NCBI GenBank assembly: GCA_013151775.1
Contig: JAADHO010000184.1
Coordinates: 1 to 33,949, forward strand
Length of the DNA stretch: 33,949 nt
Origin: Deltaproteobacteria bacterium
Lineage (GTDB): Bacteria; Myxococcota_A; Polyangia; Polyangiales; Houyiibacteriaceae
Reading direction: 5' to 3'
Below the pieces are notes generated by a model. That model made no database searches, was not told the DNA's origin, and was given only the letters and a program-made list of their open reading frames with translations. The position numbers and the translations under genes were made by a program. Below, piece after piece: positions 8,710-18,973 of the stretch. Each line of letters opens with the position of its first letter. The first letter of the stretch is position 1.

Positions 8710-10779
8710 ATGCATGCATACAATGTCGAGGCACGCGGGCGCACGCGCTCGAGTGAAATCCGCAGATTGATCCTAGCGTTGGTGGTGCTCAGCCTCGCGG
8801 CGGGCTGCGGCGACGACGCGAGCCCAACCGACTCGGGCCCAATCGACGCCGGCTCGGACGCCTCCGCGGACGCCGGCCCGCCCGGCATCGACGTGGCCCG
8901 ACCGGAGTGCGAGAACCTGAACCCGCATTACTGCACCCTGCCCTTCCCCTCGTCGCGCTACCTCGACGAAGACGCCTCCACGATCACGGGCCTGCGCGTC
9001 GCCTTCCCCGTCGAGGCGCTGCCCGAGAACCAAGAGGGGACGGCGCCGGTCAGCCTGCGCCCTTGGAACGCCTTCGACGGCTACAGCCCGCTGACGCCGG
9101 TGATGACCTACTACGGTCGCGCCCTCGACACCTCCTCCTTGGTCGACGAGCTGCACATCCCGGACAGCCTGGGCGATTCGTCCCCGACCATCTGGCTCGA
9201 CGCCCAGACCGGCGAGCGCGTGCCCCATTGGGCCGAGGTCGACGCCTGGGAGGACACGCCCGTGGACGAGGCCGCGCTCTACATGCGTCCCGCCATCCGG
9301 CTCACACCCAACCATCGCTACATCGTGGCCACGCGCGCGCTGCAATACGCGGACGGCGAGCCGGTGACGGCGTCGGCCTACTTCGCTGCGCTGCGTGACG
9401 GAACCACGACGGAGGTGGCCGAGTTGGAGGCGCGGCGTGCCAACTTCGAGGACATCTTCAGCAAGCTCGAGGCCGCGGGCGTCGTACGGGCGGACCTGAT
9501 CGAGGCCTGGGACTTCACCACCGCGTCGGACGACTCGTTGATCGGCGACACCCTCAGCATGCGCGACGACGCCCTGGGCCGAGCCGGCGACAGAGGCATC
9601 GGCTGCACGGTGACGCGGGTGGACGAGGACGTGAACACGGAGATCTGGCGACGCGTCCGCGGCACCTTCACCGTGCCCAACTACATGACGACCCAATACG
9701 AGGGCTCCATCGCCAAGCGCGACGCGGACGGCGCCGTGACCTTCAACGGCTTGGTCGAGGCGCCCTTCGAGGTGGACATCCCCTACTCCGTGCGCGACGC
9801 CGTGCTGGCCGGAGACGGACCACGCCCTGGGCTGATGTACGGCCACGGCCTGCTCGGCACCGCACGACAGGTCGGCTCCGGCGGAACCCGCGTGGCCGAG
9901 GCGCGCCTCGCCATGGTGGGCTTCGGCACGGACTTCTGGGGCCTCTCGGAGTCGGACTCGAGCTACTTCGTCAACGAGGTCATGACCCAATGGGGCAACT
10001 TCGACGCCGTGGGCGAGCGCCTGATGCAGGGCGCCGTGAACTCCGTGGTGCTCGCGCGCAGCTTCCGCGGCGTGTGCGCAGACCTCGACGAGTTGAAGGT
10101 GGACGACGCGGGCACGCTGAAGCCGCTGCTGAGCCAGACGGAGACCTACTACTACGGCATCAGCCAGGGCGGCATCATGGGCGCCACGGTGGCCGCCTTG
10201 ACCCCGGACATCGAGCGCTTCGCGCTGCAGGTCGGCGCCGTTGGCTACAGCCACCTGATGCGCCGCTCCATGGACTTCGAAGACTTCGAGAACATCTTCC
10301 GGCTGTGGTACCCGACGGCCCTCGATCGCCACTTCCTGATCGCCTCGAGCCAGGCCGCCTGGGATCGCACGGATCCCTCCTCCTTCGTGGGCCACCTGTT
10401 GCGAGATCCGCTGCCAGGGGTCGGCGTGAAGCGCATCTTCTATCACACGGCGCACTACGACACGCAGGTGAGCAACTCGCTCAGCGACGTCGCCGCCCGC
10501 ACCATGGGCATCCCCTTCTTCAGCCAGTCGGCCTACACGCCTTGGGAGCCCGCGAGCACCACCAGCGGACCCTCGGACTCGGGCTACGTAATCTACGAAC
10601 TGATCGGCGCGGCCAGCATCCCCCTCGGTTCCCAGCCACCGGCGATGGACAACCGGGTCCACGACGATCTGCGCTTCCTCGAGCCCGTGCTGATGCAGAT
10701 TCAGACCTTCCTCCAGCCCGACGGTCAGGTCGAGAACTTCTGCCCGGGCGACAGCTGCGTAATCGAGAACGTCCGATGA
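8710..10779 (+). CDS. Exported lipoprotein, putative serine hydrolase (alpha/beta-hydrolase-like)
   Basis: Lipobox-like LSLAAGCGDD; nucleophile-elbow motif YYGISQGGIMGA (GxSxG) and LMYGHGLLG; possible acid/base residues in YDTQV and NRVHDD. Confidence 0.7.
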   Translation: MHAYNVEARGRTRSSEIRRLILALVVLSLAAGCGDDASPTDSGPIDAGSDASADAGPPGIDVARPECENLNPHYCTLPFPSSRYLDEDASTITGLRVAFPVEALPENQEGTAPVSLRPWNAFDGYSPLTPVMTYYGRALDTSSLVDELHIPDSLGDSSPTIWLDAQTGERVPHWAEVDAWEDTPVDEAALYMRPAIRLTPNHRYIVATRALQYADGEPVTASAYFAALRDGTTTEVAELEARRANFEDIFSKLEAAGVVRADLIEAWDFTTASDDSLIGDTLSMRDDALGRAGDRGIGCTVTRVDEDVNTEIWRRVRGTFTVPNYMTTQYEGSIAKRDADGAVTFNGLVEAPFEVDIPYSVRDAVLAGDGPRPGLMYGHGLLGTARQVGSGGTRVAEARLAMVGFGTDFWGLSESDSSYFVNEVMTQWGNFDAVGERLMQGAVNSVVLARSFRGVCADLDELKVDDAGTLKPLLSQTETYYYGISQGGIMGATVAALTPDIERFALQVGAVGYSHLMRRSMDFEDFENIFRLWYPTALDRHFLIASSQAAWDRTDPSSFVGHLLRDPLPGVGVKRIFYHTAHYDTQVSNSLSDVAARTMGIPFFSQSAYTPWEPASTTSGPSDSGYVIYELIGAASIPLGSQPPAMDNRVHDDLRFLEPVLMQIQTFLQPDGQVENFCPGDSCVIENVR

Positions 10780-10781
10780 GG

Positions 10782-10852
10782 TCATGGGGACGCTCTGCGT
10801 CATTGCGTCATTCGGCTGCCGAATGACGCAATGACGCAGAGCGTCCCCATGA
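10782..10852. repeat. Perfect 35-bp inverted repeat with 1-nt centre
   Basis: TCATGGGGACGCTCTGCGTCATTGCGTCATTCGGC - T - GCCGAATGACGCAATGACGCAGAGCGTCCCCATGA. Confidence 0.97.
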
Positions 10853-10886
10853 AAACGCCCGCGTGATCCGAGGATCGCGCGGGCGC
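10852..10886 (-). terminator. Intrinsic terminator of groEL
   Basis: Minus strand: CGCCCGCGCGATCC-TC-GGATCACGCGGGCG followed by TTTT; GC-rich 14-bp stem with one G-T wobble and a short U tract. Confidence 0.8.
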
Positions 10887-10908
10887 TCTCGCGTGTGGAG
10901 AGGCGAGC

Positions 10909-12850
<1,942 letters not shown>

Positions 12851-12882
12851 TCGCGCGCAGACGTCGCCAACAAGGAGGCTCG

Positions 12883-13956
12883 ATGTCACGGCCCACTCCA
12901 GACGGACGCTTCGCGTCGCATCTCTTCGCCGGTATCCTGGCGCTCTCCCTCGTGTCCGCCGCGCTCCCCGCGGCTCGCGCGCAGGACGACCCCACACGCG
13001 CGGCGGCTCGCACAGCCTTCCAAGGAGGTGTCGCCTCGTACGAGGCAGGGCGCTACCAAGAGGCCTTGCAGCAATTCCAAGAAGCCTATCGGCTGATGCC
13101 AAACCCCACCGTGCGCGTGAACATGGCCAACTGCTACGAGCAGCTCGATCGACCCCTCGAGGCCATCGACCACTTCGAGCGCTTCTTGGTGGAGGCGGGA
13201 GACGACGCGCCGCGCCCCCAAGTGCGTGAAGTGCGGGCAGCCCTGCGTCGACTCCACAGCCGCGTGGGAGAGGTCTTCATGCGGATCGAGCCCGACGGCG
13301 CCACGGTCATCATCGACCACGGCGACAGCCGACGCGCGCCGATCCTCGACGCCATCCCCATGACCGCGGGCGGACACCACATCGAGGTGCGCATGGACGG
13401 CTATCGCAGCGTCAACCGCGACATCGTGGTCGACGGTGGCGGACGCGCGGAGGTGGAGGTCAGCCTCGAAGAGGGGACCGATCCAGAGCCCGCCACGGGC
13501 GGCGCAGACGATCTCGGTGCCGGCGAGGGCGGGGACGACCAAGGCGGCGGCTCCATCCTCGAACCGGATGAAGGCGCGAGCGAGGGCGGCATCCTCGGGC
13601 TGTCGACCCCGGTGGTGATCGCGGGCAGCGCCACCATCGGCATGGGGCTGATCGCCTTGGGCACGGGCATCGCGGCCCTCAGCGCCAACGGCGACTACAA
13701 CGACGCAGTCACGGCGTTCAACAACAGCCCCCGGGGTACGCCGGCCCACGTTCAGGCGCAGCAAGCTGGACTCAGCGCGAAGAACCGCGCCAACCGCCTG
13801 GCCACGGCCACGGACATCTTCCTGATCGCCACCCTGGCCGGCGCGGGCGTCACGGCCTACTTCCTCTTCTTCGATGATGGCGAGGGCTCTCAGGTCAGCG
13901 CCACGCCCATCGTCGCCCCCGACACGGCCGGAGTCTTGGTCTCTGGACGCTTCTGA
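12883..13956 (+). CDS. TPR-repeat protein with PEGA-like domain and C-terminal TM segments
   Basis: Signal peptide, FQGGVASYEAGRYQEALQQFQEAYRLMPNPTVRVNMANCYEQLDRPLEAIDHFERFL (TPR), GEVFMRIEPDGATVIID...GHHIEVRMDGYRSVNRDI (PEGA-like). Start trimmed to the ATG after AAGGAGG. Confidence 0.8.
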   Translation: MSRPTPDGRFASHLFAGILALSLVSAALPAARAQDDPTRAAARTAFQGGVASYEAGRYQEALQQFQEAYRLMPNPTVRVNMANCYEQLDRPLEAIDHFERFLVEAGDDAPRPQVREVRAALRRLHSRVGEVFMRIEPDGATVIIDHGDSRRAPILDAIPMTAGGHHIEVRMDGYRSVNRDIVVDGGGRAEVEVSLEEGTDPEPATGGADDLGAGEGGDDQGGGSILEPDEGASEGGILGLSTPVVIAGSATIGMGLIALGTGIAALSANGDYNDAVTAFNNSPRGTPAHVQAQQAGLSAKNRANRLATATDIFLIATLAGAGVTAYFLFFDDGEGSQVSATPIVAPDTAGVLVSGRF

Positions 13957-14022
13957 CACCGGTTTTCTGAACTGTCCGACCCGTCTGCGCACCAAAGCTT
14001 GCGACATCCCTGCGAGGTCCCC

Positions 14023-15534
14023 ATGTCCGAGAAGGTTCTCCCCACGCTCCTGATCACGCTCCTGGCGGGGTGCAGCGCCATCGTGAACCCGAGCGGCGCA
14101 CCCTTCGCCGAAGACGGCGGCATCAGACCCACGGACGCGTCCACGGACTCCGCCACCCGCGACGCGGACGTCCCCGACGTGGGCCGACGTGACACGGGAG
14201 TGGATTCGGGCCGAGGCTGCCCCGAGGGCTGCGACGACGGCGTCGACTGTACCGTCGACTCCTGCGTGGACGGGGAGTGCCGGCATGGCCTGAACCACGC
14301 CTCCTGCAACGACGGAATCGCCTGCACCGTGGACCGCTGCAGCGCCAGCGACGACTGCATCAACACGCCCAACGACGGCCTCTGCGACGACGGCTACTGT
14401 TTCACGGGAGCCCGCTGCGTGGTGGGCGCCGGAGGCTGCACCGGTGGCGCCGCCCGCGACTGCAGCGACCCTGACCCGTGCACCTCGGACAGCTGTGACG
14501 CCGCGGCCCTGATGTGCGTGCACGCTCCGCTAGACGAGGACGGCGACACCTACCCCGCCGCCTCCGTCGGCACCGGCGGCTTTCCGCCCGGCGGCGGTCG
14601 CTCCTGCCCGGGAGGCACCGACTGCGACGACAGCAATCCAGACGTGCACCCCGGCGCCACCGAGGTCTGCAACGGACGCGACGACAACTGCGACGGCGTG
14701 ACCGACGAGGGCTGCGCAGCACCCCCAGACAACTGCGGCTCGGCGCAGCAGATCACGCTGAGCGCAGGGCGCGGCTCCGCCTCGGGGGTCCTCGGCGCGG
14801 TGAACGACGACTACCGCACGTCCTGTGGCGAGTCGGGCGGACACGACGCCGTGTACTACATCGACGTCAGCTCCATGAGCGACATCACCATCGACACCCT
14901 CGGGTCGGCCGCCGACACCGTGCTCTCCGTGACCCTCGACTGCCCGAGCTTCGGGACCTTCGGTCAGAACGCCTGCGACGACGACATCGACACCACCGTC
15001 GTGATCGCGTCGCGCATCTGGCTGCACCGCGTGGGCCCGAGCTTCGGCGCGAGCAGCCTGCGCGTCTTCATCCTGGTCGATGGCTACAACAGCAGCGCGA
15101 CAGAGGGCTATCAGGTCAAGGTGCAGGTCGATGACGCACGCGCAGACAGCTGCAGCGGCCCCATCGACATCAGCGGTGGAGGCACACTGGTGGGCGCGAT
15201 TCAGACCACAGGGCTGCCCTTCCCGGGAGGCGAATCCGGGAGCTGTCAGGGACCGGGAGAGAGCTTCGAGGCGGAGGCCTTGGCGACCTTCCGCGGCTCC
15301 CCCGGCCGCACCGCCGAGTTCGACGCCTTCGCACGTAATTTCGTGCCGGATATCTACGTGCGCCGTCGCTGCGACAGGTCGGACTCGGAGGTCGGCTGTC
15401 AGAAGGGCGCGCCCGCGGGCAGCGGACTCAACCGAGCACAGCTCAACGTCGACGTGATGAGCGACGCTCGCTACTACCTCTACGTGGATGGCGCCAGCTC
15501 CAGCGGGGGCTACTCCGTGGACTACCAGCCCTGA
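14023..15534 (+). CDS. Lipoprotein with Cys-rich region and MopE-type putative metal-binding motif
   Basis: MSEKVLPTLLITLLAGCSAI lipobox; DCDDSNPDVHPGATEVCNGRDDNCDGVTDEGC matches the MopE-like motif common in myxobacteria. Confidence 0.82.
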   Translation: MSEKVLPTLLITLLAGCSAIVNPSGAPFAEDGGIRPTDASTDSATRDADVPDVGRRDTGVDSGRGCPEGCDDGVDCTVDSCVDGECRHGLNHASCNDGIACTVDRCSASDDCINTPNDGLCDDGYCFTGARCVVGAGGCTGGAARDCSDPDPCTSDSCDAAALMCVHAPLDEDGDTYPAASVGTGGFPPGGGRSCPGGTDCDDSNPDVHPGATEVCNGRDDNCDGVTDEGCAAPPDNCGSAQQITLSAGRGSASGVLGAVNDDYRTSCGESGGHDAVYYIDVSSMSDITIDTLGSAADTVLSVTLDCPSFGTFGQNACDDDIDTTVVIASRIWLHRVGPSFGASSLRVFILVDGYNSSATEGYQVKVQVDDARADSCSGPIDISGGGTLVGAIQTTGLPFPGGESGSCQGPGESFEAEALATFRGSPGRTAEFDAFARNFVPDIYVRRRCDRSDSEVGCQKGAPAGSGLNRAQLNVDVMSDARYYLYVDGASSSGGYSVDYQP

Positions 15535-15563
15535 TCGCCCAGAGCGCCGAACAGGCTCCGAGC

Positions 15564-15785
15564 GTGACTGAAGAGGCCCACGATGAGCTCGAGGAGGGCC
15601 TGAAGCGTCGGGACCGCCGCTTCATCCTCCGCCTGCTGATGCTGCTCGCCATCACCCTGCTGGCCAGCGTCTGGCTGGCTGGCTGGCTGACACAGACCGA
15701 GGTCGGGGGCTGCGCGGCGCGCGGCTTCTTCGACGTGACTCAGCCCTCAGCGCCGGATGGACGCCCCGATCCGCCGACTCCGTGA
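15564..15785 (+). CDS. Small single-pass membrane protein, hypothetical
   Basis: 73 aa, one hydrophobic helix FILRLLMLLAITLLASVWLAGWL; GTG start. Confidence 0.5.
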   Translation: MTEEAHDELEEGLKRRDRRFILRLLMLLAITLLASVWLAGWLTQTEVGGCAARGFFDVTQPSAPDGRPDPPTP

Positions 15786-15797
15786 TAGGCTGCGGCC

Positions 15798-16127
15798 ATG
15801 CTGGACTCATTGGACAAGGAAGAGCGCCTGCGGCTCATGAAGTTCATCTGCTCCTTCGCCTGGGCAGACCTCGAGGTGCAGGACGAGGAGCGCAGCTTCG
15901 TGCACGACATGGTGGAGCGCCTGAACCTAGGCGAAGCGGAGCGCGCCCTGGTGAACGAGTGGATGGAGGTGCCGCCACGGGCTGAGGAGCTCGACCCGAG
16001 CGAGATCCCCGTGGCCCACCGTCAGCTCTTCCTCGACGCCGCGCGCGCCATGATCGTAGCGGACGGGCGCGTGGACCACGACGAGGCCGAGAACCTCGTC
16101 CTGCTCGAACAATTGATGCGCGGCTGA
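15798..16127 (+). CDS. TerB-like (tellurite resistance TerB family) protein
   Basis: 109 aa helical protein: FICSFAWADLEVQDEERSFVHDMVERLNL...LFLDAARAMIVADGRVDHDEAENLVLLEQLM. Confidence 0.65.
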   Translation: MLDSLDKEERLRLMKFICSFAWADLEVQDEERSFVHDMVERLNLGEAERALVNEWMEVPPRAEELDPSEIPVAHRQLFLDAARAMIVADGRVDHDEAENLVLLEQLMRG

Positions 16128-16273
16128 GGGCCGGATGGACATCTCCAAGTTGCTCGACACGCTGACGGAGCTCGGCACCAGCTGAGGCGTACGGCTCGGT
16201 CGGTGAGGCCGAGGGGCTGCGTCATGTCCCATGTGCTATCCTGCGCGTTGGCACGACGCCCCACGGAGGCTAC

Positions 16274-16699
16274 TTGGCGCAGAACGCGATGTTCGTCTCG
16301 CAGGAGACGCTGGACAATTGGCTGACGGAAGAGCGCGTCACGGTCGAGGGCGAGGTGATGACGCTGATGCCCGAGGGACAGCGCTTCGAGTTGGCCTCGG
16401 CCGTGCACTTCGTGGCCGAGGTGGCCGACGGCGGCGACGAGACGGAGCTGGTCGGGCGCGTGAAGGCGCTGGATGCGGTGGCGGCGTTCGGCGGTGAGCA
16501 CTACGCCGACTCCGTAATCCTCGAGGACAACGCCTACGAGGTAGTCGAGGGCTTCTTGGGCACGAGCCTGGGACGGGATTCAGCCCAATCCGAGCCCTTG
16601 GCGCACGATCTCGCGGCGGCCACACGGCTCGCCGTGGGAGACCGGCCTCCCTCGGCAGAGCTGGACCTGCTGGCTCGCTTCTTCCTCGCGGACCATTGA
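16274..16699 (+). CDS. Conserved-looking hypothetical protein (TTG start)
   Basis: 141 aa; GGAGG 6 nt before TTG; in line with the downstream hem genes. Confidence 0.6.
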   Translation: MAQNAMFVSQETLDNWLTEERVTVEGEVMTLMPEGQRFELASAVHFVAEVADGGDETELVGRVKALDAVAAFGGEHYADSVILEDNAYEVVEGFLGTSLGRDSAQSEPLAHDLAAATRLAVGDRPPSAELDLLARFFLADH

Positions 16700-16790
16700 G
16701 CGTCAGCCGAAGCCCGGACCTGTCTCTTGGCATATTTGCACGCTCCGGCCTCGACCCCTGGGGTCCTCGCGCTTAGATAGGGGGAGTCCC

Positions 16791-17597
16791 ATGGTACTGA
16801 AGCTAGCATTCACCATCACGGCCCTGGCCTACGCGAGCGCCGCCACGCTCTACGGGGTCTACCTGATCCGAGGCTCGGAGCCGGCGAAGCTGTGGGGCGC
16901 GCGCATGCTCTGGGCCTCGGTCATCCTGCACGCGGGCCTCTTCGCCCTAGAGCTCGACCAGCTCCAAGGCCTGCCCGCGGGAAGCATCCATCAGGCCATG
17001 GCGATCACGGCCATGGCGACCTGCGTCGCCTTCCTCGCCCTCAGCCGCAAGCGGCCCATCGCCGTGCTCGGCGCCTTCTTGACGCCCGTCGTGCTGCTGC
17101 TCTTTCTGGGCGCCGGCGTCGGGCGCGACGTGCCACCCGTGCCGGGACCCGTGCGCACCTTCCTGCTGCCCTTCCACATCGGCGTGAACATGCTGGGCTT
17201 GGTGGCCTTCGCCGTGGCCTTCGCGGCCTCCGTCGGCTACGTCATGCAGGAGCGGCAGCTGCGCCTGAAGCGCCTGGGCGGGATCTTTCAGCGCCTACCT
17301 CCCCTCGATGTGCTCGACAAGCTCGCCTACCGCTCCGTGCTCACGGGCTTCCCGCTCCTGACCACGGGCATCGTCACGGGCGCCCTCTTCGCCAGCCGCT
17401 TGGGCACCATGGACGGAGCCTCCGCCATGGCCGCCGTGCTCAGCGCTCTGGCGTGGATCCTCTTCGCGGGCGTGCTGCTGCTGCGCGTGGCCGCCGGCTG
17501 GACGGGTCGCCGCGCCGCCATTGGCACCATCCTGGGCTTCCTCTCCACCGTGACCGTGCTGCTCGGCTACCTGCTGCGCGGATCGGTGATCTCGTGA
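16791..17597 (+). CDS. CcsA/HemX-like cytochrome c assembly family membrane protein
   Basis: 268 aa, 8 hydrophobic segments, position immediately upstream of hemA, LPFHIGVNMLGLVAFAVAFAASVGYVMQERQLRLK. Confidence 0.85.
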   Translation: MVLKLAFTITALAYASAATLYGVYLIRGSEPAKLWGARMLWASVILHAGLFALELDQLQGLPAGSIHQAMAITAMATCVAFLALSRKRPIAVLGAFLTPVVLLLFLGAGVGRDVPPVPGPVRTFLLPFHIGVNMLGLVAFAVAFAASVGYVMQERQLRLKRLGGIFQRLPPLDVLDKLAYRSVLTGFPLLTTGIVTGALFASRLGTMDGASAMAAVLSALAWILFAGVLLLRVAAGWTGRRAAIGTILGFLSTVTVLLGYLLRGSVIS

Positions 17598-18973
17598 GCG
17601 ATGAGCTCGTGGTGGTGGGGCTCTCCCACCACACCGCTCCCGTGGCCCTGCGCGAGCGCCTCTCCGTGCCCGCCGAGGCGGCGCCCGACGAGCTGCGTGG
17701 CGTGCTCGAGACCCGCGCGCTGAACGAGGGCATCCTGGTGTCGACCTGCAACCGGGTCGAGCTCTACGGCGCGGGACCCGACGCGGAGGCAGGCGTGCGC
17801 TGCCTGCGCGAGTACCTCGACCAACGTGGGCGCCCAGATCCCGTGCAGAGCCACCTCTACGAGCGCCGAGGCGAGGACGCCGTGCGCCACGTGTTCCGAG
17901 TGGCCGCCAGCCTCGACTCGATGGTGGTCGGCGAGCCGCAGATCCTCGGACAGGTGAAGCACGCCTACGAGATGGCACACGAGGCGGGCAGCGTCGGCAC
18001 CTTGCTCGGGCGCTGCCTCACGCGCGCCTTCGCCGTGGCCAAGCGCGTGCGCTCCGAGACAGGCATCGCCGCGGGCACGGTCTCGGTCAGCTCCATCGCC
18101 TGCGATCTGGCGACCAAGATCTTCGGTGACCTCGAGGGTCGACGCACGCTGCTGCTCGGCGCCGGCGAGATGGGTGAGGCGGCGGCGCGCGCCCTGGCGG
18201 GACGCGGCGTCCACCTGGTGGTGATCAACCGCAGCCCCGAGAAGGCCGTGCGCCTCGCGCGTGAGTCCAACGGCGAGGCCCGCGGCTACGAGCACCTGGC
18301 CTCCGAGCTCGTGGCGGCCGACGTGGTGATCTCGTCCACCTCCGCCAAGCGCTTCGTGCTGACGCGCGACCTGATGAAGGATGTGGTGAAGGCGAGGCGC
18401 CGGCGCCCGCTCTTCTTGATCGACATCGCCGTGCCCCGCGACGTGGATCCACGCGTGGGCGAGCTGCCGAGCGTGTTCCTCTATGACGTGGACGACCTCT
18501 CACAGGTCGCCGATCAGAACCTCTCCCAGCGCAAGCAAGAGGTCGAGGCGGCGGCGGCCATCGTCGAGGTGGAGGTCGAGGCCTTCGAACACTGGCGGCG
18601 CACGCTCGATCTGACGCCGACCATCGTGGCGCTGCGCAAGCATTTCAGCACGGTGGTGAAGGAAGAGCTCGCGCGCACCGTGCCGAGGTTGGGCGAGCTG
18701 AGCGCCAAGGAGCGCAAGTCCCTCGACAAGATGTGCCAGGCGATGGTGAACAAGCTGCTCCACCGCCCGCTGACGCAGCTGAAGGACGGCGTCGACGATG
18801 GCGAGGGGCCCGCGCTGATCGACGCGACCCGCCGGCTCTTCGACCTCGCAGACGCCGCGGCGCCGGAGGCCGCGCCCGAAACCAAGACCGAATCGACCGA
18901 GCATGCCGCTCCTGCCCTGGCGGGGATCTCGCTGGGCCTGTCTCACCACAACGTGTCTGGAGAACCCGAGTGA
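17594..18973 (+). CDS. hemA: Glutamyl-tRNA reductase
   Basis: GTG start overlapping the previous stop (GTGA). VVGLSHHTAPVALRERL, LVSTCNRVELYG, SMVVGEPQILGQVKHAYE, LLGAGEMGEAAARAL. Confidence 0.97.
   Translation: MSDELVVVGLSHHTAPVALRERLSVPAEAAPDELRGVLETRALNEGILVSTCNRVELYGAGPDAEAGVRCLREYLDQRGRPDPVQSHLYERRGEDAVRHVFRVAASLDSMVVGEPQILGQVKHAYEMAHEAGSVGTLLGRCLTRAFAVAKRVRSETGIAAGTVSVSSIACDLATKIFGDLEGRRTLLLGAGEMGEAAARALAGRGVHLVVINRSPEKAVRLARESNGEARGYEHLASELVAADVVISSTSAKRFVLTRDLMKDVVKARRRRPLFLIDIAVPRDVDPRVGELPSVFLYDVDDLSQVADQNLSQRKQEVEAAAAIVEVEVEAFEHWRRTLDLTPTIVALRKHFSTVVKEELARTVPRLGELSAKERKSLDKMCQAMVNKLLHRPLTQLKDGVDDGEGPALIDATRRLFDLADAAAPEAAPETKTESTEHAAPALAGISLGLSHHNVSGEPE

Noticed and set aside
5242-8715. 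Single 1157-aa ORF on the minus strand
   Set aside because: Only the part from ATG 7113 has lipoprotein/Cys-rich character; the upstream portion is out-of-frame MATE gene sequence.
8773-10803. 676-aa antisense ORF opposite the exported hydrolase
   Set aside because: Typical GC-rich shadow ORF: His/Val/Arg/Ala-rich, no domain motifs, while the plus strand has lipobox and GxSxG.
12886-14523. 545-aa minus-strand ORF across the TPR gene and MopE-like gene
   Set aside because: Low-complexity Ala/Val/His/Gly composition opposite two well-supported plus-strand genes.
15666-15690. CTGG short tandem repeat (gtctggctggctggctgac)
   Set aside because: Only about three copies, inside the small membrane protein ORF coding for VWLAGWL; no sign of a phase-variable tract beyond this.
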